A stretch of 64,000 bases of DNA from Exophiala sp. HKRS030 (lineage: Eukaryota; Ascomycota; Eurotiomycetes; Chaetothyriales; Herpotrichiellaceae): positions 189,665 to 253,664 of the forward strand of contig JAHWDD010000003.1 in assembly GCA_023897205.1 (NCBI GenBank). The letters run 5' to 3'. Numbering within the stretch: the stretch's first letter is position 1; the number at the start of each line of letters is the position of its first letter. A model generated the notes under the pieces. It was not told the origin of the DNA. It did no database searches and was given only the letters and a program-made list of their open reading frames with translations. The translations under genes and the position numbers were made by a program. Positions 12,889 through 24,535 of the stretch are shown piece after piece.

Positions 12889-12925
12889 AACGTCGCTATG
12901 AACGCTTGGCTGCCACAAGCCAGTT
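12766..12925 (-). pseudogene. Fragment of nuclear 25S rRNA gene (domain V)
   Basis: On the minus strand this stretch reads as the peptidyl-transferase-centre part of 25S rRNA: it begins AACTGGCTTGTGGCAGCC and runs through the landmark GATGTCGGCTCTTCCTATCA, CGTTGGATTGTTCACCCACT and GAACGTGAGCTGGGTTTAGA to GTGAGACAGGTTA. About 160 nt are retained out of roughly 3.4 kb. On the right side similarity ends abruptly at the AACTGGC boundary; on the left it ends after the GAGACAGGTTA helix. A normally invariant GACCGTCGTGAGAC reads GACCTTCGTGAGAC, so it is not a functional rRNA copy. It would mislead gene finders, which report a 78-residue frame here. No 18S, 5.8S or other 25S sequence is seen nearby, so it is an isolated insertion. 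Confidence 0.9.
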
Positions 12926-13479
12926 CCTTACTACCCAGCGACCTTTGAAACGCGCGCCGTAGAGCCTCGCGCAGGAGAACATCAACTCTTGACCACGACC
13001 GGCGGGAATCGTTCCAGGTTCGCCTCCTACCTTCGGGCTGGTGCATCGCCGTAGGATAGGCACCTTCTGGCGGGAGTAGATCCCCTTGGAATCAGAATGC
13101 CCCTTGGCCAAAATCCAAGCACACTGGCCTTGCCGACGGTGTGCCATGTACCTCACATATCGCGCGAAAGACGAAGCCGCACCCGGAGCATTTTGGGCAA
13201 GATCGCAGACATGAAGGGCGGGGGTTACATGCTACGGACGAAGGTGGGTCTATATCAGAAACGTCGAGCATCAAAATCTGAGAGTTTCATCTTCCTTATT
13301 TTTATTTGAAACCTATGCGCTTGCTTCCAGTACGTGTGGCGGAAGATCCCGTCGACAGGCCGAACCATATACCTACTCCGTACTTATCAACGCCATAAAG
13401 ACTCATTTGCCGCTTCACTCATAAAAGAGAAGACGGTGCCAGCCTCTGAAAGAGACGTTTAGCAGCAGCCATCGGCTCT
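12926..13479. other. Intergenic region right of the rDNA fragment
   Basis: The part from about 12926 to 13250 is GC-rich and abuts the 25S fragment at a known group I intron position, but I could not identify the conserved P, Q, R and S elements of a group I ribozyme or any homing endonuclease. The rest should hold the calnexin terminator. A TACTCCGTAC motif lies at 13374-13383. Confidence 0.4.
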
Positions 13480-15354
13480 TCACTCGGCATTCCCGCTTGA
13501 CCGCGTGGTTCTCTTGGTCACTTCCGCCTTGACCGTCTCGGCACCGCTGGAGGCAGCGTCGGCAGCCTTGTCCTTGGCGTCAACGGCAGCTTCCTTGGCC
13601 TTTTGGGCACTCTTTTTGATGTCGTCCTTGCTAGGGGCAGCAGCGCCACCCATGCCGGCCAAACTGGAGACGATGGCGATGAGAAGGACAAGGGCTCCAC
13701 CGATGCTGCCAGCAACCTCGGGCATGAACTTAATCGCCTCGATTGGGTCCTTCTTGGCCAGGGTGATGAACAGCTCGAGCTTCTCCTTGACGAATGTAAC
13801 CGGGTCATCCATAAAACTGAGGTCCGAGGGAGACTTGGGAGACTCTGACGGCTTAGGCTTGGTCTTTTCCTCCTCGGCTTCCTCGATCGGTCGCTTGACA
13901 TCGTATGTTTCGACACGGAACGCGGCAGCATCTTCAACGGAGTGTCCAATGTAAATGTTGTCAAAGGTGATGTCGGACTGCATGGTCCAGATCTCGAAGC
14001 CAATCTAGGATGTGTCAGTAAAAATGTAGCAGGAGTAGGGCTGATGGATAGCACTCACAGCTCCAATGGGCTCAAAGTTGGATGGGGTCTTGTCTTCGAA
14101 GTAATCCGGATTGGGAATCTTGCGAGGTGCCCATGGACCCTTGTAGTCTGGGTTCTCAATGTATGGTGCGGTCCACTTGCCCTTGTAGAGAGGATTCTTG
14201 ACCATTGGTGGCTCCCATTTGCCGCATCCAGACACTTCTTCGCACTTGGGGTTAGGAACTTGTGGAGGGATCCAGTCACCGTCTTCTTCATCGTCCCAGT
14301 CTTCGGGCTTCTCTGCTTCTGGATCTGGGATCATGGTGGGCTCGTCCTCGAGCCAGTCTTCAGGCTTCTCGGCTTCCTCGTCCACGACCTCGTATGGCTG
14401 CTCCTCATCCCAATCTTCTGGCTTGGTCGCGGCAGGGTCTGGGATACGGGCTTGTTCAACCCAATCATCAGGTTTCTTGTCCTTGGGGTCGTCGATCTCT
14501 TTCTCTGGGTTGACTGAAGGAGAGAAGTCTTCGAGGAGGCTGCCAGATTTGACCGAATTGTTGTCAATTAGCATTTCGAACGTGTTGTCGGGATTGACAA
14601 TCAAAGTATAGAGGTGGGTAAGTTTGTCGTTCTTCGCCTGTGGAGGGCTCGTGAGATGCTTCTCCTCGTACTCGCCAGTCTTCGGGTTCTTGTGTTTGAA
14701 GATGAAGTGGACCTGTAAGGGTACATAAGTAAGTCGCAGCCACCCATAGTCATGCATTGACCCTTACCTTGTTGGTAGCACCACACTTGTCAGGGCCAAA
14801 CATGATCACATAGGGTGACGTGTTAGAAAACTCCTCCGCGTGCAACTTCTTGTTCTCTTTCAGGAGCTTCATGTAGGCACCACCGCATTCCAGGCCATTC
14901 TGAAGTTTCACCTCGTATTGTACGACCAGCGTCTTGCCCTTGTTATCAATGACAGAGGGAAATTTGGCGGAGATGGCATGGTGTGCGGCTGCGTTCTTGA
15001 CGACCAACCCCTTGTCGCCCACAATACCGGGCAGGACAGATGGCTCTTCAACAGACCACTCCCCAACATAAGCCCAGTCCTCATCGCTCTTGGAGTCTTC
15101 CTTTTTCGCATGCGAGGGTGTCCATCTCAAGTCCCAGTCGTCGGTAAACTGTTCCAGAAAGGGGGCTTTAAGGCTTGTGGGCTACTATCTTGTCAGATTC
15201 TGTCTTGAATCGGCTCCAGATGCGTTCGACTTACCGTGAAGATGGGCCTCTCAGCGACACTGGATGAGGGTGCGGCCTCTTCCTGCGCCAACGTGGTGCC
15301 GACGAGCAGGGCCGACGCATAGAGAGCCGGAGCGATAGCTGCGTTGAGCTTCAT
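13480..15354 (-). CDS. cnx1: Calnexin, ER lectin chaperone
   Basis: Four exons (15354-15235, 15181-14768, 14712-14059, 14004-13480), all joined in phase 0, encode 570 residues, the usual calnexin length. A signal peptide (residues 1-23) is followed by the luminal lectin domain starting [17 protein letters not shown]. The P-domain has repeats such as [18 protein letters not shown] and [35 protein letters not shown] closes the lectin fold. A single membrane span lies at about 494-513 ([16 protein letters not shown]), with a cytosolic tail rich in Ala/Lys. Calnexin binds monoglucosylated glycoproteins in the endoplasmic reticulum and helps them fold. In the model all three introns fall within the luminal part. 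Nothing seems damaged. Confidence 0.95.
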
Positions 15355-15915
15355 AACGGGCACACCGTGTGGAAAATTGGGGACAAACAAGTGATGTAGG
15401 TCCGAAGGAAGATTTGACAGTGGAGAGGAATAGATCAGAGAGAGAAGGAAATGCCAGTGCAGCCGATATATTTTGAGGTTTTGACGGTGAAAGAAAGGTG
15501 TCCTTTACAATATCTCCACACAGAGGTGACGCTAATCACCCGTACGAAACGAGTACAATACCTCACATTGGACACGGAATTGGGGGCTGCCCCCCTCACT
15601 GGTGCCCACTACAACTACTGTGAGCAGGTACCTAGTTGCCCTATAGCGCACCTAACCCTTAGGAACCTGGGATCTTAGTTAGTAGTGCCTAATCTAGGCA
15701 GATAACACCTTAGCCTCGTGAGGCTTACTCCGTACGGTATCCGTGTCCAATAGGTACTCGTACTCCGTACTCGCCTTCACTATGTGCACAAAAAATACTT
15801 CCTACAGGAGTAAAAGTGTCTTCGCGCGTGGGACCGGCTTCATTCTCCTCTTTTCAATTTTCACTGCCATCCTCCTAATCTACAGGGTTTTGATGGTTGC
15901 AAAGAGCCTGTCGCA
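15355..15915. other. Divergent promoter region calnexin/MDE1
   Basis: This holds the start regions of two divergent genes. It carries two copies of the recurring motif TACTCCGTAC (15726-15735 and 15761-15770), 35 nt apart. No gene is seen. Confidence 0.45.
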
Positions 15916-16721
15916 ATGTCTAGTGAGAACAATGACCACCTGGTGCAATCTACTGATCCAGAGCATCCAGCCAACTTGATTCCGGCGCTATGCAAACAAT
16001 TTTATACTCTTGGTAAGGGTAGTAGGTGCTCGTTCTCTATCGGATACTAATTCCTCCAAGGATGGGTCACTGGCACTGGAGGAGGCACTAGCATTCGGAA
16101 AGATGACCATGTCTTCATTGCGCCCTCGGGAGTCCAAAAGGAACTGATGAAGCCTGAGAATATTTTCGTGCTCTCTTACCCAACCCCAAAATATCCACCC
16201 TCTGCACGACAATATATCCGGAAACCCATCGATCTCAAACCATCAGCATGCACGCCTTTGTTTCTTGCTGCCTTCGAGCGCGGCGCTGGCTGTTGCATTC
16301 ATACACATTCTCAATGGGCTGTGCTTGTCACCCTGCTTGTCGAGAAGATGTCAGGAACAGCGGCATGTTTCGAGATCAGCAACATTGAACAGATCAAAGG
16401 CATCCCCAAAGGTCCAGGGAAGGGCATGCTCGGCTTTCACGATACCATGAGGATACCAATCATCGAAAACACTCCTTTCGAGGAGGATTTGACCGAGCAC
16501 TTGGAAAAGGCAATGGAACAGCATCCTGACACTTGCGCCGTATTAGTTCGCCGTCATGGAATGTTGGTCATTTCACCCTCCTATGAAGATTGCCTGCTGA
16601 CAATGTTTCCAGATATGTCTGGGGTGACAATGTCGCCAAAGCCAAAACTCAGTGTGAAAGCCTAGATTATCTCTTCCAGCTAGCAGTCGAAATGCATAAG
16701 CTGGGGCTGCCTTGGACTTGA
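15916..16721 (+). CDS. MDE1: Methylthioribulose-1-phosphate dehydratase
   Basis: Three exons (15916-16012, 16061-16562, 16613-16721) give 235 residues, close to the family's usual length. The class II aldolase/adducin fold is clear: [16 protein letters not shown] near the N-terminus, the zinc-binding [10 protein letters not shown], and the C-terminal [18 protein letters not shown]. The enzyme dehydrates 5-methylthioribulose 1-phosphate in the cytosolic methionine salvage pathway. The last intron uses a weak donor, GTTGGT; it was chosen because it alone restores RHG-I-YVWG and the expected ending [19 protein letters not shown]. Reading through this intron gives a different 15-20 residue tail with a stop, so naive predictions would lose the real C-terminus. 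Confidence 0.9.
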
Positions 16722-17088
16722 TTGACCTCGTCACGAATTCTCGAGCCTAGGGGAAGATATGCTTCTCGCTTGTATTTTTGCTCATTGTTGGTTTCGATGA
16801 GAAGAGCATCCTTGAAGATTTAGAATAGATTGCTTTGGCCTGCGTCCTTATTTCGTTGTTGCTTTCTCTGAATGCATCAATCAGTCTGCACTCTGGACAT
16901 ATACTACCAGGTATCCGTACATAAGCGAAAATCGTATTCGCCGCCAGAAACACTGCCCCTCGCTTCCCCTCCCTAAGCGAAGTTCATTGCATAATGGAGT
17001 GGACCAGTTTCATGTTATCCAGATCAATTGAACTATTAACTCCAGCCCATACTACGTGGTACAGCCCATTAGCTTCACCAGATCGGCA
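16722..17088. other. Intergenic region
   Basis: Between MDE1 and the small coiled-coil gene. I see nothing recognisable in it. Confidence 0.4.
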
Positions 17089-17487
17089 ATGTCGACAAAT
17101 TCAACCTCAGCAGCACCCCAGTCGGCAGCAGCATCGTCGGCCCAACGAACAGCCGAGGCCAAAAGAGCATTCGCGGCGTCTCTGGCCGCCGCGGGTTCGA
17201 GTCTCGATGCCGAGTTGGAAGCTCGCGCGAAGACAATCCACTCGAATGCCAAAGCATTATCGGAGCAAGAAGATCAGCTTCGCAAAAAATCGGCGGCCGT
17301 GGCTAAAGATGCCGATTCTCTAGAGAAGCTCTTGAAAAAGACCAAGGATACAATGGAGGGTTTCGGTGATCTAGGTAGTATGTTGGCTGACCTGGAGGCT
17401 GACATGGTCACTATGGAGGAAACTCTGCGCCTAGCTGAGGAAACCGAGCAGGAGACCCAAAATAACGAGTACCAGGATGCACCGTGA
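17089..17487 (+). CDS. Small coiled-coil protein, function unknown
   Basis: A single exon of 132 residues starting MSTNSTSAAP. The first 30 residues are Ala/Ser-rich. Residues about 45-125 form heptad-rich coiled coil (LSEQEDQLRKKSAAVAKDAD, then LEKLLKKTKDTMEGFGDLG). The acidic end follows. I do not recognise the family with confidence. Size and layout resemble small coiled-coil subunits of tethering or BLOC-1-like complexes, which is only a guess. An upstream GTG in the same frame was rejected as the start because the ATG gives a normal N-terminus. Coding is supported by the long Ala/Glu/Lys-rich open frame and by its place between two solid genes. Confidence 0.6.
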   Translation: MSTNSTSAAPQSAAASSAQRTAEAKRAFAASLAAAGSSLDAELEARAKTIHSNAKALSEQEDQLRKKSAAVAKDADSLEKLLKKTKDTMEGFGDLGSMLADLEADMVTMEETLRLAEETEQETQNNEYQDAP

Positions 17488-18109
17488 TATGTCCACGTAT
17501 GAAGGATGGGGCACTGCGCAAGCATTTACGACTTCAGACGATAACTCCTTGAATTAATGAGACATTTCTGAATAACTTGAATATCTTGATGAGTTATCAG
17601 TGGGAATATATCATGGTGATTTCGACGTAGAGGCCGCATTGGCGGTGGTGGTTTTGTTAGGTGTTTTAAATACGTTGCGTGAGGATAAGGTATACTGCGG
17701 AATTTGTTTTAATCTGGCAAGCCTTCTACTGACACTAATGGAAATATTCTTCTCTGTTATCACGACGAACAAGAAGCGACGACTTGAATATCTTCTGCCA
17801 TGTCCAGCCATGCGCCTGCTACTGCGTACTATAACGTGTCCATCTTCTGATTCATCACCACAATGGCCACAGTGTGGGATGAATTGGTGCCCTCAAACAA
17901 CCTACAGCCTTGCCTCGTAACCGCAGCCTTGTCCACTTTGCACTGGAATGACGTCGTGTGAGTGCCATTTGTGCAACAGCCAATCGGTGCTCAGTCGATC
18001 CTCCGCAGGCAGGACCATCAACACTGCCGCCTCACCTGCTCGAACCCGTAGAGTGATCTCGGAAGCACTTTCGCATGCCTATCAATAAGCTACACGAAGA
18101 GCGCCCCCG
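17488..18109. other. Intergenic region
   Basis: Lies between two genes on the same strand and should hold the VPS39 promoter. Short frames here look random. Nothing else seen. Confidence 0.4.
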
Positions 18110-21100
18110 ATGCTTGAGGCATTCACGGCTCAGCCAATAATTGAGCTGAAACAAAGGGACAAATCCAAGATCGAATCGATCCTGTCCCACAGCGATCAAC
18201 TACTCATCGGCCTAAACACTGGCTCCCTTCGTATCTATCGTGTCAAAAGCTCTCCGCCCAGCAGCACTGCAGATGGATCTACAGATCCGAGTGCATTAAA
18301 TCCCGATGACCGTCCTTCTACGTCGAAATCGACCGAGCTCCTTAGAGAATACGAGAAGTTCTCGAAGTATAAGATAGAACAACTCGCTGTTTTCAGAGAG
18401 GCAAACATACTTCTGTCATTGAGCAATGGACTTGTCTCAATACATGACCTGGGGACCTTCGAGTTGCAAGAACAATTGACAAACACAAAAGGCGCTACTC
18501 TCTTTGCAGCTACAAGCAATATCGTGAAGGATTCTACAACGGGAGTGCCCACCTTGGTGAGTAAACTGGCTGTCGCTGTGAAGCGGAGACTGCTGTTGTG
18601 GTCGTGGCATGATGGCGAACTCGATGGTGATGCTGTTGAGGTATCGCTATCACACAGCATCAAGTCGTTGACATGGGCCTCCGGGACGAAGATTGTGGCT
18701 GGCTTGAGTTCGCATTACGTTCTGTTGCACACAGATTCTCGAGATATCACAACGATTGTTGGGCCTGGAAGTATCGGAGGTGCTCCGGGGCAAGAGGCAA
18801 GTAGGCTGGGAGGGACAATGAGCTACATCGGAATGGGAGGCATGCTTCCAACGCCTTTAGCGACGGGGCTTGGGGACAATGAGATGTTGTTGGCACGAGA
18901 CATCAATACACACTTCATTGATCGGGATGGTGAGCCTATAGGCAGACGGCAGATACCATGGCGAAGCCCTCCACAAGCCATTGGATACTCTTATCCGTAT
19001 CTTCTGGCTTTGCAAGAAGCCAGCAAAGGATCCCTTGAGGTACGAAACCCCAAGACACTTACATTGCTTCAATCCATAGACCTGCCAGGCGCTGTGCTGC
19101 TTCAGGTACCAAACCCCAACATCAGTCTCGCGCATCAAGGAAAGGGTTTTCTAGTCGCAAGCGAACGCATTGTGTGGAGAATGCAAGGCATCAACTATGA
19201 TACTCAGATCGATTCATTGGTCGACAATGGAGATCTCGACGAGGCTATCTGTCTGTTAGAGATGATCGAGGAGACTCTCATCAAGGACAAAGCTGCTCGC
19301 CTACGAGAGGTTAAAATGCAAAAGGCACAGCGTTTGTTCGACGAAAAGAAATTCAGGGACGCTTTGGATTTGTTTGGCGAAGTCTCTGCGCCACCGGAAA
19401 GGGTCATTAAACTGTACCCTCCGGTCATAGCTGGAGAATTATCACTGGACTCATGTAAAGACGATGGTAATAACCAGAAATCAAAGAAAATTGAGTCGAC
19501 GACCAGTCCGACGAAGAAGCCCAAAGCTGCACCTTCTGAAGCCGATACGGAGAGCATCAGAAGTGTGAGGACGATGGAGCATGCGAGTAACCAAGGATTG
19601 TCTGAAAAAGAACTCAAGACTGCAGTTCGTGAACTCCAAGCTTTTCTTGCCGATGTTCGTCGGAGGCTACAAAGGTTCTTCAACCCGGACCAGACAATTC
19701 GCACCCTTTCGGAAGTGCAAGGCAGTATGCAAGCCGAAGATATTCGACGGGTTACGGATCATCTCCTCGGTATCCCTACTCTGGATGATGTTGATTTCCG
19801 AGAGAAGCTCTTGGCCGTCGCTACACTGGTGGACACGACCCTCTTCAGGGCACATATGTATGCTACGCCGTCACTGGCAGGTTCATTGTTCCGAATCACA
19901 AACTTCTGCGACCCAGACGTTGTTATGGCTAAGCTTGAGGAGACAGAGCGATACAATGACCTAATCGAATTTCTGTATGGCAAGCGACTCCATCGGAAAG
20001 CGCTGGAAAGACTTCAGAGATTTGGCAAGGCCGGACATACTGAAGATGTCGACCCTCAACTACACGGACCTGCAAGAACAGTGTCGTATCTGCAGAACCT
20101 CGGACCTTCATTCATCGACATGATCTTGAAGTTCGCACGTTGGCCTCTAGAGACCGAGCCCCAGGCGGCAATGGAAATATTTGTGGCCGACACTGAGAAT
20201 GCGGAATCGTTACCACGCCATAGAGTCCTGGCTTTCCTAGAATCCATCGACAAAGGACTGGCAAGAACATATCTTGAGCATGTGGTGGATGAACTGAACG
20301 ACCTGACACCTGATCTACATCAACGTCTGGTCACGCTCTATCTAGAGGAATTGACGCAAGCTCAGTCGACCAACCAGCAAGAAATCCTCGACAAGTTGTT
20401 GACTCTACTCAAGTCTTCGGAACAGTACTCTCCGGCAAAGACCTTGGGTTTGCTACCCAGAGACCAAGCGCTCTTCTACGAACCGCGAGCCATTGTGTTC
20501 TACAAGATGGGGAATCATCGGCAAGCCCTGGAAATTTATGTCTTCAAACTCCATGACCCGGCGAGGGCAGAAGAGTATTGCAACCAAGTTCATCTTGAAG
20601 AGACTATCAATGACACCAGCAAGCCTCCATCTAGGCGAAAATCGACAACAGACCCCGTTGACGAACAGCCGTCTGTTTATCATATCCTCTTGAACCTCTA
20701 CCTGAACCCTCCAAAGGGGGAAAAGGCAATGTGGGGTCCGGCGATTGAATTGATGGCACGACATGGTCCCAGATTACCCGCGAGCTCGACATTGGAGATG
20801 ATTCCCGAGGATTTGTTCGTGAAAGAGCTGGAATTTTACTTCCGTGGGAGGATGCGCAACGCCAACACTGTTCTGAACGACTCGATGATCTCGGCCGGTC
20901 TTAGGAAGGCGGAAGCGGTTCGCGTACAAGCTGCTCTTCTGCTCGGAGAAGGTGGCCAAACAGGGGGTAGAGGGAGGAAAGTTCGCATCGACGAAGACCG
21001 CGTCTGTGGAGTCTGCCACAAGCGACTTGGTGGCAGCGTCATCAGTGCTTTTCCCGAGTGAGTGATGTCCTGGTATCAGCTTCCAGCGCTGCGAGAACTA

Positions 21101-21185
21101 ACGTATTTACAGCAATTCGGTTGTTCATCTTGGCTGCGCGGTCCGAAAGCAGGCCGAACTTGCAGGCAAAAGCCAGCACCGCTGA
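18110..21185 (+). CDS. VPS39: Vps39/Vam6-type HOPS tethering subunit
   Basis: A 2948-nt first exon (to 21057) and a 73-nt last exon (21113-21185) encode 1006 residues. The N-terminus (about 10-300) is a citron-homology (CNH) beta-propeller beginning AFTAQPIIELKQRDKSKIES. The middle carries helical repeats of the clathrin-heavy-chain/Vps39 type (for example TYLEHVVDELNDLTPDLHQR). The C-terminus ends in a zinc-binding motif split by the intron: CGVCHKRLGGSV...NSVVHLGCAVRKQ. Vps39 is a HOPS complex subunit that bridges Rab7 (Ypt7) and vacuole or mitochondrial membranes. Without the last intron the zinc motif would be cut off. Assignment as Vps39 rather than the related TGFBRAP1/Vps3 rests on the CNH domain and C-terminal motif. 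Confidence 0.9.
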
Positions 21186-21251
21186 TTTGCTCATTTACGC
21201 GTGAGCCATGTTATTTTGAGATACCCTGAGGTGTGATAGGAGTGCATATAT

Positions 21252-21572
21252 TCATGCGTCGTCCTCCGCGACTTCTTCGCCATAGTTTTCCTCCTCTAGC
21301 TCCTCTTGTGTTGTCTGCAGCAAGGTTCCTCCGTTGCTCGCCCGACTCTGCGCCTGTTTATCTTCCTCCATTTTATCAGTCAAGAACTTATTGATCTCGT
21401 CTTGTAGTTTCCTGCTCGAGGCTCGTAGATCCCGCAAGTATTCAGTCTTTGCCTCTGCGCCGACTGCTCTTGAGGCGGGTTTGGCAATCACATGCTGAAA
21501 GTCGGTGGAGCCGCTCGGAGAGACGTAAGAGGCTTTCAAGACGGTGGAAGGGTGATCTGCATGCGTAGACAT
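21252..21572 (-). CDS. GON7: EKC/KEOPS complex subunit Gon7
   Basis: A single exon of 106 residues when started at MSTHADHPST. The frame stays open upstream to another ATG at 21725, adding 51 poorly conserved residues that I consider leader sequence. Landmarks are LKASYVSPSGSTDFQHVIAK, EYLRDLRASSRKLQDEINKF and the acidic ending ENYGEEVAEDDA, which match fungal Gon7. The protein is a small, partly disordered KEOPS subunit. KEOPS makes the t6A modification of tRNA and acts in telomere maintenance. It sits tail to tail with VPS39 and head to head with HbrB. Confidence 0.85.
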   Translation of the reverse strand: MSTHADHPSTVLKASYVSPSGSTDFQHVIAKPASRAVGAEAKTEYLRDLRASSRKLQDEINKFLTDKMEEDKQAQSRASNGGTLLQTTQEELEEENYGEEVAEDDA

Positions 21573-21813
21573 TGGTGCCGCAGTACCACTGGAGGCTGTC
21601 AGTGTAGAAACAGGTATCACGTCCGTCGAGAAAGATGGTCGGTCTCTGGATATCAATGAGTGGTGGAGGGAAAAGTGACTTGAAGCGCGGGGGAGAATAT
21701 TTGGCTGCGGCACTAAATTCGTCATGTATCCAGAGATCCTCCGTATTCGTACTCCGTAGAGACGAACACCACCACAGACTCCATATCCACAGTACCTTCA
21801 ACCACCTCCTTCA

Positions 21814-24535
21814 ATGGCCCTCAGTTACGAGAATTTAGCAAATGCAGCAGCAGCACCAGTATATCCACCTCTCGCACGACTCACCATGAATTCAGATTCA
21901 CGCCCGTATATGGCCAGTGTACGGTGACGGCGCAGGCTGTGCTTGGATTTCATCCTTGAGTGACATGCGCAGTAAACAAGGTGAGCGTCATCTGGCGAAC
22001 ATCGAAGAGACCAGTTCCCAAGATGCTAATCTGGTGCCGATTGCTGCACTCAGGCCATCCTCATTGCCTTCTTCGCTCAAAATGGAACCTCCACCACGTC
22101 GCATGGGGTTGCGCTCTCCTGCACCTCCTGCTTCTGTGTCTCCGAATCCCTCTTCTCGTCCAGAGTCCAAACAAAGCGACCGACCGGTTTCAAGTGGTAG
22201 TGACTCCTCCGGGTCGTCGAATTTGTCTGTCGTAAAGAGATCTCCATACAGCCAACAACTGCCGTCCTTCGTGCCTCATAACAACCACAGCAATATGTCA
22301 CTATCTCAAAGGCCCTCGGCACAATACCTTAGTCGCGAAGGCGCGAGGACAAATCCGCCCTCAGAATTTCACAGACATCGTCCACGACAGCACTCCCAGG
22401 GCTACTTTGAGCCGTCGATGCCTTCCGCATCTCTGGCCAGCCAGTCTGTTCTACATGAACAGTCAGCCATGTCGACCCTCACGCCTTCCCAGATAGCCGC
22501 ACAAGCCGCAATGCAGCATCTCAATGCCACCAGCCACAACCGCAAAAGGTCTCAAACTGTTCCCTTTCCACAAGAGCAGAGCCATCAGGAAAGCCGCCGA
22601 AGTAGTAGAGGCTCAAATGGCTCACACGAAGGAACACCGCAGGCTTCCACCAATGACCAACAGTATCGGAACGGTCTCATAGGGAGCAATGCGGCGGCTA
22701 CGGCAGCGAGTGTAGCCTTCCCCAGGAACGTCGCCTCCTCCAGTCAGGTCTCATTGGTTGAAGAGGAGAAATCTAGGAAAGGGCTGAAACGGTTCAAGCC
22801 TAAGCACATGGTGCTGTCAAGAGATAAAGACAAAGAAGCAAGAGATAAGGCTTTACCATCACCAAGCAAGCTGGCGCCCAGTGGGTTATCCAAGGTCATG
22901 AATGCCTCAACAGCGAGTCTTGCCGACTCATTATCCTCAACCAACTCATCATTATACCAATTGGCCAACCCATCGTCAAGTACGATCGTTCCCATTCCCG
23001 AACAAAAGGACAAGTCCCATAAACATCACGGTTTGCGGCAAAAGTTGAAGTTGAAGGACAAGGATGATAGTTATGCCCTCCCTCTCTCGTCGGCAAACTC
23101 CAACTCCAGACCGGTCGACATGAACAATCCCCAGTCGCTGTATTCCTTTGCTCCATCTTCCCCTGCTCCATCCTCAACTTTCTCCAAGTCAGTGTCAGGG
23201 CTAGATCTCCGCCATGGCGGCCGCGCCTTGCGAGAGAAGAAAAAGGAGGAAAAGGCCGCATTTGCCAACCTGGAGACTGTGTACAGTCGGGGCGAAAGCG
23301 ACACGTCCGAGTGGCCGTCACTGGGGACCAGTTTCACGAATCAGTCACTCACCACTTTTAGCAGTTATGCTGAAGTTAAGGAAGCTGGAGCCGACCTTGG
23401 CTTAAAGAACATGTCTGCGGATGATGCCTGGGATGCCTTGAGAGCCAAGATTCTCATCGTCTTTGAGGGAGAAGATGTTCCTGTCCCGGTAGAAAATCTG
23501 AACAAGCTCGTCACATTCCATCTCCAACGATGTGTTCAACGAAGGGATCCTAGCATTGTCATCGGAGACCTGGAAGATTTATTCAAGACGGGGTTCTTCA
23601 GCCTCAATCACACACTGCGCCAGGCTTCCGATGAAAGACTAGTCTCTCATCTTGTCAGCATGTGGATTCAAGTGTTTGGCACCATATTGCCATACATGCA
23701 AGCCGTCTTCCTCCCTCTCGACCAAGAATTCAAGGGGCGAGGCAGCATCCTGACCAGTCCCAAAATGGCCGCCGAGTTCTGGGGTGCTCTTCCCAGCGCC
23801 GAGTCGGGCAGTAAGCTTTCCTCGTCTCCAGCTTCGGGTAGCGGCGTGGACTTTGTGGTTGCTGCTGGGGAGGAATTGGAAGTTAGGCGTATTCTCCTGA
23901 TTACGTTCCGAGACATCATCATTATTCCAAGGTTCGAGGTTTTGAAAGCAACATTTTCAAGATTGAGCTTGGAAAGCATCAATGTTAGCTTGGCTCAGTA
24001 CGACAACCCCACACGGCATCGAGGTAACAGCGGAGGAAGTGACAGGCCTGCCACAGCTCATAGTACTGAGCAGCCTGTGTATGGAAGCTACAATTCTCAG
24101 ACGAGTACCCTGCTGGGCAGCGCTACTTCAGGTGGAAGATCTCGTGCAACGTCCAACTTGTCCGCGACCAGCAACCCTGCGCAAGATGTTGCGTTTCAAT
24201 CCTTCAGTTCCCCACCAGCAGCAAGACCATCAGATACGTCCTCAGCTCAAGTGACGGAAACCGTTGGCCGGATGCTGCAGTGCCTCTCAGTTCTCTGCTC
24301 GATACAATCTGGTGACGACGGGCAAGGGAAGATGGAAGAGCTTAACAGACAGCTGAAATTGAACTGGCTCGGTCGTGGTCGGACGGGTAGAAATAGAAAG
24401 GGATTCGTCGGAAGCAGAGTCAGACCTATGGCCAGTGGAGCCTCCACCATGCGAGGTTTGGATCGTGACGGAAGCCCGACGCCTACTCCTACTCGGCAAG
24501 GGACTGTCAGCAGGCAAGGTTACGAGCACAGCTGA
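21814..24535 (+). CDS. hbrB: HbrB-like TORC2-associated protein
   Basis: Probably two exons (21814-21923, 21973-24535) encoding 890 residues. The first exon (MALSYENLANAAAAPVYPPL) is inferred: it joins in phase through a 49-nt intron with a moderate GTGACG donor. An alternative is a start at an ATG within the second exon. A long Ser/Pro/Gln-rich N-terminal half is followed by the HbrB domain at about 515-680, with SADDAWDALRAKILIVFEGE and LVSMWIQVFGTILPYMQAVF. The C-terminal part (GRMLQCLSVLCSIQSGDDGQ) is also typical. HbrB proteins are relatives of Bit61/PRR5 and belong to TOR complex 2; loss causes hyperbranching in Aspergillus. The domain is certain, the N-terminus less so. Confidence 0.88.

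Noticed and set aside
12810..13046. 78-residue minus-strand open frame
   Set aside because: Most of it is the reverse-oriented 25S rRNA fragment; the peptide is a translation of rRNA, not a gene.
12926..13480. Complete group I intron or homing endonuclease gene
   Set aside because: No conserved core elements and no LAGLIDADG or His-Cys motif could be found by reading; kept only as a weak hypothesis.
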